Positions 1 through 9,495 of a stretch of DNA of 64,000 nucleotides are shown here, in pieces. The notes under the pieces were generated by a model. It was given only the letters and a program-made list of their open reading frames with translations. It was not told the DNA's origin and did not search any database. Made by a program: the position numbers and the translations under genes. Positions within the stretch are counted from its first letter, which is position 1. Each line of letters opens with the position of its first letter. This DNA comes from Qipengyuania flavescens (GTDB lineage Bacteria > Pseudomonadota > Alphaproteobacteria > Sphingomonadales > Sphingomonadaceae): NCBI RefSeq assembly GCF_029688735.1, contig NZ_JARULD010000005.1, positions 62,001 through 126,000 on the forward strand, given 5' to 3'.

Positions 1-1899
1 ACCTATGAGCGGAGCAGCACGCTCTACATGCGCTCGCTCGCCGACATGGATGCCGCGCCGGTTGCGCTTGATCTCACGGGTGGCGACGCAAGGTTCGGCG
101 GTGATGGCTGGCTCTATTACCTGCATGACGATCAGGTCTGGCGCACCCGGATCGGCCCCGACGGTAGTGTTTCCGAGACCTCGCAGGTCACCGACCTGCC
201 CCGCGCCGTGAACGGCTTCCAGGTAGCGCGCGACGGATCGCGGCTGGCGATCTGGACCGATGTTGCGCGCAGCTGCACCGATCTTTCCTGCGATGACAGC
301 GCGAAGACTTACGAGCCGGGACCCGGCACCGGACTGCTATTCGAAGGCGACGGCGGCTTCATCCGGCACTGGGACAGCTGGGAAACGCCCGGCACCTATA
401 GCCGCGTATTCGTGCTGCCGCTCGAAGGCGGCAAGCAGGTCGGCGCAGCAAGGCCGGTCGATGGTGCCATCGGTGCTGGCGGACCGAGCGGCGATACGCC
501 CACCGCGCCCTTCGGTGGAAGCGAGGATGTCGCCTTCGCGCCCAATGGCCAAGGCCTTTATTTCACCGCGCGCGAGGGCGGGCAGACCGAGCCATACTCG
601 ACCAATCTCGACATCTGGTTCTCAGATTTCTCCGGCAACGCACCGACCAATCTGACCGACGCCAACGAGGCTCTCGACGCGCTACCGACCCCGTCGCCCG
701 ACGGCCAATATCTCGCCTATGTCGCCATGGAGCGGCCCACCTACGAGGCAGACCGGCAGGTAGTCATGCTCCGCGATCTGCGCACCGGTGTGGCCACGCC
801 GCTGACGAAGGACTTCGACCGCAGCTTCGGCTCGCTCGCCTGGACGCCCGATTCCCGCTGGATCGTCGCCACGGCGCAGGACGTGCTCGACACGCCGGCC
901 TTTCGCATCGATCCGCGCACCGGAGAGGTCGTCCGGCTCGATCTGATGGCGGGGAACGAGGCGCATATCGGCAATGTGGTGCCGCTCCATGGCGGCGGGC
1001 TGGTGTTCACCCGCGACTCGATCGGCGCGCCTGCGGAGATGTACCTCGCCAGCGACTGGGATCAGGCCACGCCGCTGACGGATGTCGCGATGAGTCGGAT
1101 GGGCAATCTGACGCCCGTCTCGGTCGAGCGGTTCAGTTTTACCGGAGCGGGGGGCGACACCGTCTGGGGTCAGATCACCAAGCCGGACGGCGTTTCCAGC
1201 CAGCTTCCGGCAATCCTCTACGTCCATGGCGGCCCGCAGGGATCGTTCAACGATGGCTGGTCGAGCCGCTGGAATCCGCGTGTCGTTGCGAGCCAGGGCT
1301 ATGCGGTGATCTCGGTCGATTTTCATGGGTCCACCGGATACGGCCAGGCCTTCACCGATGCGATCAATCGCGACTGGGGCGGCAAGCCGTTGGAGGACCT
1401 GCAGAAGGGCCTCGCAGCCGCGCTCGAATTCGACACGCAGATCGACGGCAGCCGCGCCTGCGCCATGGGCGCGAGCTACGGCGGCTACATGATGAACTGG
1501 ATCGCCGGCCAGTGGCCCGACCGTTTCGACTGCCTCGTCCAGCACGACGGCCTGTTCGACATGCGCAGCTTCTATTTCACGACCGAGGAATTGTGGTTCC
1601 CGCGCTGGGATTTCGGCGGTGGCTATCTGGAAAACCCCCAAGCTTACGAGAAGTGGAATCCGGTCAACCACGTCGATGAGTGGCAAACACCCATGCTGGT
1701 CATCACCGGCATGAAGGATTTCCGCGTGCCGTACACGCAAGGCATCGCCAGCTTCACCGCCTTGCAGGAAAAGCAGATACCCAGCCAGTTGCTCGTTTTT
1801 CCCGACGAGAACCACTGGGTGCTGAAGCCGAAGAATTCGCTGCAGTGGCACAATACCGTGTTCGCGTGGCTCGACCGCTGGCTGAAGCCCGCAGAATGA
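1..1899 (+). CDS. S9 family peptidase (prolyl oligopeptidase / dipeptidyl aminopeptidase type), 5' truncated
   Basis: The reading frame is open from the first base, so the true start lies outside the window. The N-terminal two thirds look like WD40/TolB-type beta-propeller repeats (for example SPDGQYLAY and TPDSRWIV), which in this family screen access to the active site. The C-terminal alpha/beta-hydrolase domain has the oxyanion motif YVHGGPQG, the nucleophile motif GASYGGY (Ser codon 1474-1476), an Asp in GMKDFRVP (codon 1717-1719) and the His in ENHW (codon 1813-1815), so the Ser-Asp-His triad is complete. The family cleaves short peptides, often as secreted or periplasmic enzymes in this lineage; the signal peptide, if any, is not visible. 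The stop overlaps the ATG of the ferredoxin gene by 4 bases. Substrate is not predictable. Confidence 0.93.
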   Translation, partial: TYERSSTLYMRSLADMDAAPVALDLTGGDARFGGDGWLYYLHDDQVWRTRIGPDGSVSETSQVTDLPRAVNGFQVARDGSRLAIWTDVARSCTDLSCDDSAKTYEPGPGTGLLFEGDGGFIRHWDSWETPGTYSRVFVLPLEGGKQVGAARPVDGAIGAGGPSGDTPTAPFGGSEDVAFAPNGQGLYFTAREGGQTEPYSTNLDIWFSDFSGNAPTNLTDANEALDALPTPSPDGQYLAYVAMERPTYEADRQVVMLRDLRTGVATPLTKDFDRSFGSLAWTPDSRWIVATAQDVLDTPAFRIDPRTGEVVRLDLMAGNEAHIGNVVPLHGGGLVFTRDSIGAPAEMYLASDWDQATPLTDVAMSRMGNLTPVSVERFSFTGAGGDTVWGQITKPDGVSSQLPAILYVHGGPQGSFNDGWSSRWNPRVVASQGYAVISVDFHGSTGYGQAFTDAINRDWGGKPLEDLQKGLAAALEFDTQIDGSRACAMGASYGGYMMNWIAGQWPDRFDCLVQHDGLFDMRSFYFTTEELWFPRWDFGGGYLENPQAYEKWNPVNHVDEWQTPMLVITGMKDFRVPYTQGIASFTALQEKQIPSQLLVFPDENHWVLKPKNSLQWHNTVFAWLDRWLKPAE

Positions 1900-2270
1900 G
1901 TGTGAGCGACAAGAAACTACACAAGGCGCGCAGGGCCCTGACCAAGATCGGCGGTGCCTCGGCAGAGCGGCAGATCTTCCTGTGCGCCGTGTCCGAGAAG
2001 CAGAAGTGCTGCAAGCGCGACGAGGGCAAGGCCGCCTGGAATTACCTCAAGAAGCGGCTGAAGGAGCTGAAGCTCGTCGGGCCGGGAGCGACGGTGCAAC
2101 GGACCAAGGCCGATTGTCTGCAGGTCTGCGAGGCGGGACCTATCGCGGTCGTCTGGCCGGAGAACGTCTGGTATCACTCCTGCAACGAAGAGGTGCTGGA
2201 AGCGATCATCCAGCGTCACCTCATCGGCGGCGTGCCGGTGGAGGAATTCCGGCTCTATCCAGCGGACTGA
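1896..2270 (+). CDS. thioredoxin-like [2Fe-2S] ferredoxin
   Basis: 124 residues beginning at the ATG that overlaps the peptidase stop (ATGA). Cysteines occur in an [12 protein letters not shown] segment near residue 30 and in CLQVC near residue 75; CX(n)C followed by a CxxxC pair is the cluster-binding layout of the thioredoxin-fold [2Fe-2S] ferredoxins (Shethna/Fd4 type), which match this length. These proteins carry electrons in the cytoplasm; the partner cannot be inferred. The gene is coupled to a peptidase with no obvious functional link. Its 3' end overlaps the convergent small membrane protein gene by 16 bases. Confidence 0.85.
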   Translation: MSVSDKKLHKARRALTKIGGASAERQIFLCAVSEKQKCCKRDEGKAAWNYLKKRLKELKLVGPGATVQRTKADCLQVCEAGPIAVVWPENVWYHSCNEEVLEAIIQRHLIGGVPVEEFRLYPAD

Positions 2271-2563
2271 TCGTCGCGGTCGTCGGCCAGCGGATCGTCG
2301 ATCGATTCGTCGTGGCCGGTGCCCGATGACAGAAACACCAACCCCATCAGCGCGCTCGCCAGCAGCATGGTGAAGCCGATCCCCAGCGCCGCCGCAATGT
2401 AGTAATGGATCGAGACGGCATCGCTGCCGAACTTCCATAGCAGCGCCAGCGAAATCGCGACCACGCCCACGGTCAGCAGGAACATGAAGCGCATGATCCG
2501 CCGGAACCGCGCCCAGGCGAATGCGGCGTTTTGCGGATCGTCGAGGGGAGACTTCTTCACCAT
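2255..2563 (-). CDS. small two-helix membrane protein of unknown function
   Basis: 102 residues. The chosen ATG is preceded by a good Shine-Dalgarno (AGAGGAAG); in-frame sequence further upstream is not protein-like. Two hydrophobic helices are visible, at about residues 25-43 and 53-78, after a basic N-terminus ([19 protein letters not shown]). The C-terminus is acidic ([14 protein letters not shown]). This fits small inner-membrane proteins common in sphingomonads, but I recognise no function. It converges on and overlaps the ferredoxin gene by 16 bases. Confidence 0.75.
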   Translation of the reverse strand: MVKKSPLDDPQNAAFAWARFRRIMRFMFLLTVGVVAISLALLWKFGSDAVSIHYYIAAALGIGFTMLLASALMGLVFLSSGTGHDESIDDPLADDRDDQSAG

Positions 2564-2689
2564 CGCGCTTCCTCTGGCCGCTTGCCCCGCGCCTTGCAAT
2601 GACCTTGCCGGGCCGCCCCGCGTCACGGATTCGCATTTTGCGCCGTTTGATGGCATTCTCCCGACCATAAAAAGGGAGACGACAGCGCC

Positions 2690-3121
2690 ATGGATATCGG
2701 ATCGCTCATCGCAGATCGCAGAAGCTCGGACGTGATTTCCTGTTCGGTCGATGGCCAGGTCAGGGAGGCGGTGCGGTTGCTGGCTTCCAAGCGCATCGGT
2801 GCTTTGCCGGTAATGGAGGGTGGCAAGGTCGTCGGCATCTTCTCCGAACGCGATGTGATTTATCGCCTGGCCGAGGAGGGCGACGCCTGCCTCGCTCGCC
2901 CGGTCGGCGACGTGATGACCTCGCCGCCGATCACGGTCGATCGCGCGACCAAGATCGACCAGGCGCTCGCGCTGATGACCAAGCGCCGCATTCGCCACCT
3001 GCCCGTGCTCGACGGCGACACCATGTGCGGTTTCATTTCGATCGGCGATCTCGTGAAATCGCGCTTCGACGAGGTGCAGCACGAAGCCGAAGCCATGCGC
3101 GATTATATCGCCCACGCTTGA
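2690..3121 (+). CDS. CBS domain-pair protein
   Basis: 143 residues, essentially one Bateman module. The first CBS repeat covers about residues 10-60 (REAVRLLASKRIGALPVMEGGKVVGIFSERDV) and the second about 75-130 (ALALMTKRRIRHLPVLDGDTMCGFISIGDLV). The G-(I/F)-(F/I)-S-x-(R/G)-D ends of both repeats are intact, as expected for adenine-nucleotide binding. Stand-alone CBS proteins of this size are ligand sensors that act on partner enzymes or transporters; no partner is obvious here. A clear SD (AAAGGGAG) precedes the ATG. Confidence 0.92.
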   Translation: MDIGSLIADRRSSDVISCSVDGQVREAVRLLASKRIGALPVMEGGKVVGIFSERDVIYRLAEEGDACLARPVGDVMTSPPITVDRATKIDQALALMTKRRIRHLPVLDGDTMCGFISIGDLVKSRFDEVQHEAEAMRDYIAHA

Positions 3122-3152
3122 GCGCAGGCGCAGCGATCCCTACATTCAAGCC

Positions 3153-3482
3153 ATGACAGGCACACCCACATTGACTGAAGCGGCGGCAACGCGCGTCGCA
3201 GCGATCGCGCAGAAGCAGGCGAAGCCCGCAGTATTGCGCTTGTCCGTCGAGGGGGGCGGTTGTTCTGGCTTCCAGTACAAGTTCGACCTCGCCCAAGCGC
3301 CGGACAGCGACGATGCCGTCAGCGAAACCGATGGCGTGAAACTCGTCGTCGATCCCGTAAGCCTGGATCTGCTGGCCGGGAGCAAGGTCGATTTCGTCGA
3401 GGATCTGGGCGGCGCGGCCTTCAAGGTCGAGAACCCCCAGGCGGCCGCCGGGTGCGGTTGCGGATCGAGCTTCGGGATTTGA
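3153..3482 (+). CDS. erpA: iron-sulfur cluster insertion protein, A-type carrier (ErpA/HesB/IscA family)
   Basis: 109 residues, normal for the family. The three cluster-binding cysteines are present: one in GGGCSGF (about residue 36) and two in the C-terminal GCGCGSSF. A-type carriers take Fe-S clusters from the scaffold and deliver them to apo-enzymes in the cytoplasm. It starts 31 bases after the CBS gene and is followed closely by xth, so it may be co-transcribed. ErpA is the usual name for the stand-alone alphaproteobacterial protein, but IscA/SufA paralogues cannot be excluded from sequence alone. Confidence 0.9.
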   Translation: MTGTPTLTEAAATRVAAIAQKQAKPAVLRLSVEGGGCSGFQYKFDLAQAPDSDDAVSETDGVKLVVDPVSLDLLAGSKVDFVEDLGGAAFKVENPQAAAGCGCGSSFGI

Positions 3483-3519
3483 GTTAGACCCGCGCGCACC
3501 TTTCGGGCATCACGCCTGA

Positions 3520-4305
3520 ATGCGTATCGCCACCTACAACATCAACGGCATCAAGGCGCGCCTGCCGCGCCTGAAGGAATGGCTCGAGGAAACCCGCCCC
3601 ACCGTCGCCTGCCTGCAGGAAATCAAGACGATGGACGACGGCTTCCCCGCCGACGAGTTCGAGGCCATCGGCTACAAGGCGATCTGGCACGGCCAGAAGA
3701 GCTTCAACGGCGTCGCGATCCTGGCCGACGGTATCGAGCCGGTCGAAGTGCAGCGCGACCTCGGTATCGATGGCCCGAAGGACGGCGAGGGCGAACAGGC
3801 CCGCTATCTCGAAGGCGAGGTGAACGGGGTGCGCATCTGCAACCTCTACCTACCTAATGGCAATCCGCATCCGGGGCCCAAATTCGACTACAAGCTTGCC
3901 TGGATGGACAAGCTGCGTGCCCGCATGCGCGAAATCTGGCGCGAGGAAGTTCCGGCGGTCGTCCTCGGCGATTTCAACGTCATTCCCGAGGACAAGGATG
4001 TCTGGTCCGTCCGCGCGATGGCGAACGATGCGCTGATGCAGCCCGAATCGCGCGATGCCTATCGCCGCTTTCTCGACGATGGCTGGACCGATGCGATCGA
4101 CACGCTCAATCCACGCGGCGGCGTATGGACCTACTGGGACTACCAGGCCGGTGCCTGGCAGCGCGATCACGGATTCCGCATCGATCACCTGCTGCTGTCG
4201 CCCGAGACCGCCGATCGGATGACGGCAGCCGGCGTGGACAAGGAGTATCGCGGGCGTGAGAAAGCCAGCGATCACACGCCCGTCTGGGTAGAGCTACGCG
4301 ACTGA
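3520..4305 (+). CDS. xth: exodeoxyribonuclease III (AP endonuclease)
   Basis: 261 residues, typical length. It has the endonuclease/exonuclease/phosphatase fold from the first residue: RIATYNINGIKAR, the metal ligand Glu in CLQEIKT, the GDFNVIP loop, and the C-terminal RIDHLLLS and SDHTPVW with the catalytic His. The enzyme incises DNA 5' to abasic sites and degrades duplex DNA 3'-5' in base excision repair. Rightward, 37 bases after erpA; the next gene is convergent and a hairpin lies between them. Confidence 0.96.
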   Translation: MRIATYNINGIKARLPRLKEWLEETRPTVACLQEIKTMDDGFPADEFEAIGYKAIWHGQKSFNGVAILADGIEPVEVQRDLGIDGPKDGEGEQARYLEGEVNGVRICNLYLPNGNPHPGPKFDYKLAWMDKLRARMREIWREEVPAVVLGDFNVIPEDKDVWSVRAMANDALMQPESRDAYRRFLDDGWTDAIDTLNPRGGVWTYWDYQAGAWQRDHGFRIDHLLLSPETADRMTAAGVDKEYRGREKASDHTPVWVELRD

Positions 4306-4316
4306 GCGCCATGCGA

Positions 4317-4346
4317 AAGGGGCCGCCGCTCGCGCGACGACCCCTT
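4317..4346 (-). terminator. intrinsic terminator for the leftward cell wall hydrolase gene
   Basis: Read on the minus strand, AAGGGGTCGTCGC pairs over 13 positions (two G-T wobbles) with GCGGCGGCCCCTT around a GCGA loop and is followed by TTTC. The same arms on the plus strand contain C-A mismatches, so the leftward direction is favoured. It lies between the convergent xth and hydrolase genes. The T-tract is short. Confidence 0.7.
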
Positions 4347-4364
4347 ACGTTTCCGATCCGCCGA

Positions 4365-5021
4365 TCAACGGTAGAAAATGTGCGTATCGATGGTCGCAGT
4401 GGCGATCTTCTTGCGGCTCCAGCTCGGCCGCACGTATTTCGCATGGAAGAACAGGGCATCGCCGGCTTCGCTCTCCCACAAGCCGCGGTGGGCGATGCGG
4501 GCAAGGGCCTTGGCCTTGGTCCACGCTGCGGTAGCGGTGCGAATGCGCGGCATGCGACCGCCCTTCACGAATGAGAACTGCGCGCGCTGGTAGACGACGC
4601 CGCAATAGCTCGACGGGAAGCGGCGGTCCTCCGCGCGGTTGATGATGACCTGCGCCACGGCCAGCTGGCCCGCCAGCGGCTCGCCGCGGGATTCGAAATA
4701 GATCGCACCGGCAAGGCACTGGAGTTCGGGCGACAGCTCGCCGGTGGCGGGCATCGCGTCGACCAGCTCGCGCAGGCTCTGGGCGCGCGGCGCTTCTTCG
4801 ACGACGGGAATTTCGGGTTCGGCTTCCTCGGGAAGCTCCTGCACCACCTCGTTCTGTACGAAGACCGGAACGACCTCTTCGGTCACTTCGGGTTCGGCGG
4901 TGGCGATTTCGGTTGCTTGCGCCGCAACCTGGGCGTTGGCGCCGGAACTTTCCGCTCCGGCGAGCGTGGTAAGGGCGATCGCCGCGACAGCCGCGGTGAA
5001 ACCGGTAAATTTACGGACCAT
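4365..5021 (-). CDS. exported cell wall hydrolase, SleB-like
   Basis: 218 residues. The N-terminus (MVRKFTGFTAAVAAIALTTLAGAES) is a clear signal peptide, followed by a low-complexity acidic and Pro/Val-rich stretch to about residue 90. The C-terminal domain is the SleB-type hydrolase: LAGAIYFESRGEP contains the catalytic Glu, followed by QLAVAQVIINRAEDRRFP and a YQRAQFSF segment. Such proteins are predicted lytic enzymes acting on periplasmic peptidoglycan, named after spore cortex hydrolase SleB, although this is not a spore former. Single gene, with its own terminator downstream. The 198-base gap upstream (5022-5219) holds no gene that I can see. Confidence 0.88.
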   Translation of the reverse strand: MVRKFTGFTAAVAAIALTTLAGAESSGANAQVAAQATEIATAEPEVTEEVVPVFVQNEVVQELPEEAEPEIPVVEEAPRAQSLRELVDAMPATGELSPELQCLAGAIYFESRGEPLAGQLAVAQVIINRAEDRRFPSSYCGVVYQRAQFSFVKGGRMPRIRTATAAWTKAKALARIAHRGLWESEAGDALFFHAKYVRPSWSRKKIATATIDTHIFYR

Positions 5022-5219
5022 TTTTCTGCTAAACTAAGCGGTTGATGGCCTGATGCAGACTGGGATCCGTGCGCGTTGTTCGCGTCGTTGAACTGGATCC
5101 GTTACGGGCCTGCCGCCCATCCCCCGTCTGCGTGCTAGCCTACCGACCCCATTGCCGAAGCAGGCCGCCTACGCATCGAAGTTGGGCGGCCAAGTAGTCA
5201 CATCCGAAACCAAGTCAAG

Positions 5220-5555
5220 TTATTGCACTGCGGAATCGATGAACCGTTCCGCATCGGCGATATCCAGCTCGACCACCCAGCAATCGGGATCCGACTGTTT
5301 TCTGCGAGCGATGTATTCGTTAAATTCTTGTGGATTTTCAGAGTCTTGCTTTCGAGAGCGAGTGAAGCTGCGCGATCCGTCTAGCTGGGGCATGCGTTCC
5401 CAAAGAGTTGCGTTCTCGCCGCGATCGAGAGCGACGATAAGGAGCGTCCCGGCGTCCTTCTCTCCGCGCTGCAAAACGGTTGCAAAGCCACCTGCAGCCG
5501 ATACCGAGCGCACCAGGCCCGAAACCTCGACATGTGCGGGGAGCCGCGCATCCAT
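5220..5555 (-). CDS. DUF1491 family protein
   Basis: 111 residues. It matches the alphaproteobacterial DUF1491 family: an N-terminal ARLPAHVEVSGLVRSVSAAGG segment, a central RGEKDAGTLLIVALDR strand, and a C-terminal (R)KQSDPDCWVVELDI(A)DAERFI helix. Function is unknown; the small mixed alpha/beta layout suggests a cytoplasmic protein. I chose ATG 5555 because an AAGG lies about ten bases upstream; the TTG at 5564 would overlap the thioesterase stop by 4 bases and is an alternative start. Probably co-transcribed with the thioesterase. Confidence 0.8.
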   Translation of the reverse strand: MDARLPAHVEVSGLVRSVSAAGGFATVLQRGEKDAGTLLIVALDRGENATLWERMPQLDGSRSFTRSRKQDSENPQEFNEYIARRKQSDPDCWVVELDIADAERFIDSAVQ

Positions 5556-5560
5556 CTCGT

Positions 5561-6028
5561 TCAAACCTTGGTTACGTAGCCGGGGAGACTCGACAGAGCG
5601 ATTCGCGAGCGCATGAAGGTGCCGGTCCCACGACCGATCTCGTCTCCCTCCTCATCGACCAGCCGCGATTCGGCGACGAATACCCGCTTGCGGCCGCTGA
5701 CCCATTTGCCCTCGGCTATCACCTTCCCCGTCCGGACCGGCTTGGTGAAATGGAGGTTGAAAGACGTGGTCAGAAGGAAGCGATCGGTCGCCAGCGTGTT
5801 CGCGGCGTAGAACGCCGCATCGTCGAGCATCTTGAAGTAGATCGTGCCATGCGCGGCACCGGCCGCGTGATAGACTTCCTCGGTCACATCGAAAGCGATC
5901 CGGGCATGGCCCTCGTCAGGGATCGAAAGGCGCGAGGCGAACAGAGCATTGACCGGCGCCGAAGTGTAAAGCGCCTCCAGCGCGCGATAATGCCGCTCGG
6001 CCCCGCTATTTGCCGCCCCGTCCGCCAT
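5561..6028 (-). CDS. PaaI-family hotdog-fold thioesterase
   Basis: 155 residues. Hotdog-fold features are GTIYFKMLDDAAFYAANTLA (the long central helix with the catalytic-region Asp) followed by the strands FLLTTSFNLHFTKPVR and GKVIAEGKWVSGRKRVFVAES. These enzymes hydrolyse acyl-CoA thioesters in the cytoplasm; substrate is unknown. ATG 6028 is favoured over TTG 6031 because a GGAG sits seven bases upstream of the ATG. It lies 13 bases downstream of hpf and just upstream of the DUF1491 gene, so the three may form one leftward unit. Confidence 0.85.
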   Translation of the reverse strand: MADGAANSGAERHYRALEALYTSAPVNALFASRLSIPDEGHARIAFDVTEEVYHAAGAAHGTIYFKMLDDAAFYAANTLATDRFLLTTSFNLHFTKPVRTGKVIAEGKWVSGRKRVFVAESRLVDEEGDEIGRGTGTFMRSRIALSSLPGYVTKV

Positions 6029-6041
6029 CAATCAGCTCCGC

Positions 6042-6611
6042 CTAGCGCGGCTCGACCCAGCCGATCGAACCGTCGTGGCGGCGATAGACCATATTGTGCT
6101 GCTCGCTCCCGGCGTTCTTGAACAGGAGCGCATTGGCGTTTTGCAAATCGAGCATCATGACCGCATCAGCGACGCTGCATTCGGGAATGATGGCGCGCGT
6201 TTCGGCGATGACCGGCGGGCTGTCGACTGTGACTTCCTCGTCGTCGTCGGCATCGGGTGCGGCGAGGATGGTGTAGGCAGCCTCTTCCTCGCGCAGCGCA
6301 TGTGCGGCCTGTTCGTGGCGGTCCTGGATCCGGCGCTTGTAGCGGCGCAGCTGCTTTTCGATCTTCGCTGCGGCCTGATCGAAGGATTGGTGTACGTCAT
6401 GCGCCTCGGCATGGCCCTTGAGGATCAGGCCCTGCATCACATGGGTGACAATATCTGCGGTGAACGAGCCGCCCGGACCCTTGCCGAACGTGACATGGGA
6501 GGAGATCGCGCGATTGAAATACTTGTCGACGATGGCGTTCATGCGGTCGTCGACATGCTCCTGCAGAGCGGCGCCGGTATCGATCTGGTGGCCGGAAACG
6601 CGGATATCCAT
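6042..6611 (-). CDS. hpf: long-form ribosome hibernation promoting factor
   Basis: 189 residues, the long HPF class. The N-terminal S30AE/YfiA domain (residues 1 to about 105) starts MDIRVSGHQIDTGAALQEHV and has the basic helix KQLRRYKRRIQDRHEQ. An acidic linker (DADDDEEVTVD) leads to the C-terminal dimerisation domain (about 130-189; MLDLQNANALLFKN, YRRHDGSIGWVEPR). The long form binds the 30S decoding region and joins two 70S particles into inactive 100S dimers in stationary phase. ATG 6611 has AAGGAGA ten bases upstream; the longer in-frame extension is not protein-like. Confidence 0.95.
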   Translation of the reverse strand: MDIRVSGHQIDTGAALQEHVDDRMNAIVDKYFNRAISSHVTFGKGPGGSFTADIVTHVMQGLILKGHAEAHDVHQSFDQAAAKIEKQLRRYKRRIQDRHEQAAHALREEEAAYTILAAPDADDDEEVTVDSPPVIAETRAIIPECSVADAVMMLDLQNANALLFKNAGSEQHNMVYRRHDGSIGWVEPR

Positions 6612-6681
6612 TGCTTTCGTTCTCCTTGTTCGTCCCCGCTTACAATCCCGACCGGCCCCGTCCGCCGGCATGGCCCGCAAT

Positions 6682-7377
6682 CTATCCCCAGAGCGGGTTT
6701 TCGATCCCGGCCATGAAGTCCCTATGGCGCGCAAGCTCCGCGGCAGATGCCGAATGCGGGCGCGGTTCACGGCGTGGCCGGTCCGGCGCGCGGCGCACGG
6801 CCACGAGCTCTTCGACCGCCTCGCCCTGCTGCACTTCGATTTCGGCTGCCAGTTCCAGCCCGATCTGCCGTCCGCCCTTGAGCTCGACATAGACCTGCGC
6901 GAGCAGCTCGGCATCGAGCAGCGCGCCGTGCTTCACGCGGTGGCTGCGATCGATCCCGTAGCGCGAACACAGCGCATCGAGCGATAGCTTGGCGCCCGGG
7001 TGCCGCTTGCGGGCCAGCGCGACCGTGTCGATCATACGGCTGGTGCAGACGGCATCGCGCCCGCAGATTCCCAGCTCGGCATTGAGAAAGCCGAAATCGA
7101 AGCCGGCATTGTGCGCGACCAGCGGAGAGTCGCCGATGAACGCGAGCAGTTCCTCTGCCGCATCCGAGAACAGGGGCTTGTCCGAGAGGAAGGCCGCCGA
7201 GAGCCCATGCACCGCTTCCGCGCCGGCAGGCATGTCGCGCTCGGGATTGAAATAGGCGTGGTAGGTTTTGCCCGTGGGCACGAGATTGATTATTTCGACA
7301 CATCCGATCTCGACCATCCGGTCCCCCGTCTTGGGGTCTAGGCCGGTGGTTTCGGTATCGAACACGATCTCACGCAT
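6682..7377 (-). CDS. dnaQ: DNA polymerase III epsilon subunit (3'-5' proofreading exonuclease)
   Basis: 231 residues. The DEDDh exonuclease motifs are intact: Exo I FDTETTGLD (Asp7, Glu9), Exo II in SPLVAHNAGFDFGFLNAEL, and Exo III HGALLDAELLAQVY near residue 155. A C-terminal tail rich in Arg and Pro follows; in this family the tail binds DnaE. It proofreads the replicative polymerase and completes the leftward ppsR-maf-aroE-coaE-dnaQ set, 47 bases after coaE. The same order next to hemE is known in other alphaproteobacteria at the replication origin. Confidence 0.96.
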   Translation of the reverse strand: MREIVFDTETTGLDPKTGDRMVEIGCVEIINLVPTGKTYHAYFNPERDMPAGAEAVHGLSAAFLSDKPLFSDAAEELLAFIGDSPLVAHNAGFDFGFLNAELGICGRDAVCTSRMIDTVALARKRHPGAKLSLDALCSRYGIDRSHRVKHGALLDAELLAQVYVELKGGRQIGLELAAEIEVQQGEAVEELVAVRRAPDRPRREPRPHSASAAELARHRDFMAGIENPLWG

Positions 7378-7424
7378 TGCTTATCCTATCGGCCCCAATT
7401 GCGGCGATTTCAAGGGTCGATCGG

Positions 7425-8030
7425 TCAGCGCGCGGCAGCGGCTTCCCGCAATCTAGCGACAAGGGCGATGACGGTCTCTTCGGTTCGTTCGAGCGAGGTG
7501 CCGGTGTCGATCACATGATCGGCCCGCTCGCGCTTCTCGGCATCCGGCACCTGGAGAGAGAGGATATGCGCGAACTTTTCCTCGGTCATCCCGGGCCGTG
7601 CAAGGACGCGCTTGCGCTGGGCTTCGGCAGGGGCGGAGACCACGACCACGCGATCGACCGCCTCGGCGCCGCCTTTCTCGAACAGGAGCGGAATGTCGAA
7701 CACCACGACCCGCGCACCCGAATGCTCGATCAGGAATGCCTCGCGTTTGCGGGCCACGGCGGGGTGCACGATGCTTTCGAGCCGGGCGAGAGCTTGCTTG
7801 TCGCCGAACACTTTCGCGCCGAGCGCATCGCGCAGGACGCCGTCCGCCCCGGTACTGCCGGGAAACGCTGCCTCGATCTCCGGTGACAATTCGCCGCTCG
7901 GACCCTGCATGGCACGCACTTCGGCGTCGGCATCGAACACAGGGACGCCGGCTGCCTGGAACATGGCGGCCACGGTCGATTTACCCATGCCGATGGACCC
8001 GGTGAGACCGACGATCAGCGGCCGCGTCAC
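7425..8030 (-). CDS. coaE: dephospho-CoA kinase
   Basis: 201 residues. The P-loop GLTGSIGMGKS is at residues 8-18, followed by FDADAEVRAM and the HPAVARKRE segment typical of CoaE. It phosphorylates dephospho-CoA in the last step of CoA synthesis. The start is the GTG whose last bases form the aroE stop (GTGA, 4-base overlap); upstream in-frame sequence is the aroE gene in another frame. The long upstream extension was rejected. Confidence 0.95.
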   Translation of the reverse strand: MTRPLIVGLTGSIGMGKSTVAAMFQAAGVPVFDADAEVRAMQGPSGELSPEIEAAFPGSTGADGVLRDALGAKVFGDKQALARLESIVHPAVARKREAFLIEHSGARVVVFDIPLLFEKGGAEAVDRVVVVSAPAEAQRKRVLARPGMTEEKFAHILSLQVPDAEKRERADHVIDTGTSLERTEETVIALVARLREAAAAR

Positions 8031-8902
8031 GCGAGCAGCCTTTCGCGTAATTCCGCGTCGTATTGTCGCGGCGGCTCGACGCCGAAAAAGTGATTGAAGG
8101 CGGCGGCTGCCTGCCCGATCAGCATGGCGAGTCCGTCGACGGTTGCGAATCCGGCCGCGCGCGCATTGGCGAGGAATTCGGTCTCCACAGGATCGGTGAC
8201 AATGTCGTAGGCGATCGAGCCGGGCGGTGCGTGGCTCCAGTCGAAAGCGAGCGGCGGTTGGCCACGCATTCCGAGCGGCGATGCATTGATGACGAGATCG
8301 CAGCACCCCTCGCGGTCGTCGAAGGCGAAGTCGGTCGGCGTGGCGAAATGATCGAGCGGGGCGACATGATGCTCACCGCCAGGATCGAGCTCGTCAAGTA
8401 GCGCGCGGGCCTTGTCGGGATTTCGTCCGGTGAGAACGAGGGTGAAGCCTTCACCCGCTAGTCCGGCGACAATGGCGCGCGCCGCACCCCCAGTTCCGAG
8501 AATGCGGGCCATGCGGAAATAGTGCGTATCGCGAAGCTGGCCGAGCAAGGGTTCGAGAAACCCCGCGACATCGGTATTGCGCCCGACAAGAGCGCCATCG
8601 CGAGCTTTGACCACCGTGTTCACCGCGCCGACCCGCTTGGCGAGTGGCTCGATCCGGTCGAGCAACGGCATGATCGTCTGTTTGTGCGGCATGGTAACAT
8701 TGCAGCCGCGCCAATCCGCGTCCTCACGGCGCTCTTCGAAATAGCTTTTCAGATCGCCTGTGGTCACATGATGCGCACGATACCCCGCATCGAGCCCGAG
8801 CTTCTCGATCCAGAACCCTTGGATTGCGGGCGATTTCGACTGGGCGATGGGATCGCCGATGACTTCGGCGTAGGCCTGTCCCGGACGACGAACCGGGGTC
8901 AT
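8027..8902 (-). CDS. aroE: shikimate dehydrogenase (NADP-dependent)
   Basis: 291 residues. The N-terminal substrate domain has [19 protein letters not shown] and [12 protein letters not shown] (catalytic Lys and shikimate contacts), then GAVNTVV. The Rossmann NADP domain shows [15 protein letters not shown] and [10 protein letters not shown], and a C-terminal [19 protein letters not shown]. It reduces 3-dehydroshikimate in aromatic amino acid synthesis. ATG 8902 overlaps the maf stop by 4 bases (ATGA); the longer in-frame ORF runs backwards into maf and was rejected. Confidence 0.96.
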   Translation of the reverse strand: MTPVRRPGQAYAEVIGDPIAQSKSPAIQGFWIEKLGLDAGYRAHHVTTGDLKSYFEERREDADWRGCNVTMPHKQTIMPLLDRIEPLAKRVGAVNTVVKARDGALVGRNTDVAGFLEPLLGQLRDTHYFRMARILGTGGAARAIVAGLAGEGFTLVLTGRNPDKARALLDELDPGGEHHVAPLDHFATPTDFAFDDREGCCDLVINASPLGMRGQPPLAFDWSHAPPGSIAYDIVTDPVETEFLANARAAGFATVDGLAMLIGQAAAAFNHFFGVEPPRQYDAELRERLLA

Positions 8903-9495
8903 CCGGGCAACATGCCTTCGTCGCGCAGCGCGTCCAGCAGCTGCAGCAGCGGCATGCCGAGCACGGTGAACTGGTCGCCCATGATGGTCTCGAACAGCTG
9001 CACGCCCGGCCCCTCTATGCGGAACACGCCGACGCAACAGGACACCGCAGGCCATTCCGCATTGAGATAGGCTTCGATAAAATCCTCGCTTAGTTCTCGC
9101 ACGCGCAGCCGTGCGAAGTCGGAGCCGACCCAGACGATCTGCCCGTCCCGAGCCAATGCCGCCGCGCTGTGCAGCGTCATCACCTTGCCGGAGAAAAAGC
9201 GCAGATGCTCGGCCGCCTGCTCGCGCGATTGCGGCTTGTCGAAGCGTCGGCCATCGACCTCGACCAGCGAGTCCGACCCGAGCACGAAGCCATCCGCCGT
9301 GACGGCCGCAGCCTTCGCGGCAGCCAGCGCCTGGGCCACTTCGGCAGGCTCTGCACCCTCCATCTCGGCTTCGAGCGCTCGCTCGTCGATATCGGCCGCC
9401 TGCGCGGTAAACGCCACGCCCGCCGCCTCGAGCATCGCCTTGCGCGAGGCGCTGTTCGAAGCAAGCACGATTCCGCTTCCCGAAATTCCGCTCAT
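8899..9495 (-). CDS. maf: Maf-family nucleotide pyrophosphatase
   Basis: 198 residues. It has the Maf signature [18 protein letters not shown] at the N-terminus, [12 protein letters not shown] in the middle with the catalytic Asp, and the [19 protein letters not shown] stretch. Maf proteins hydrolyse modified or non-canonical nucleoside triphosphates (m7GTP, dTTP or UTP depending on subgroup) and were named for septum inhibition. Linked by 4-base overlaps to ppsR upstream and aroE downstream, so translation is probably coupled. Confidence 0.93.
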   Translation of the reverse strand: MSGISGSGIVLASNSASRKAMLEAAGVAFTAQAADIDERALEAEMEGAEPAEVAQALAAAKAAAVTADGFVLGSDSLVEVDGRRFDKPQSREQAAEHLRFFSGKVMTLHSAAALARDGQIVWVGSDFARLRVRELSEDFIEAYLNAEWPAVSCCVGVFRIEGPGVQLFETIMGDQFTVLGMPLLQLLDALRDEGMLPG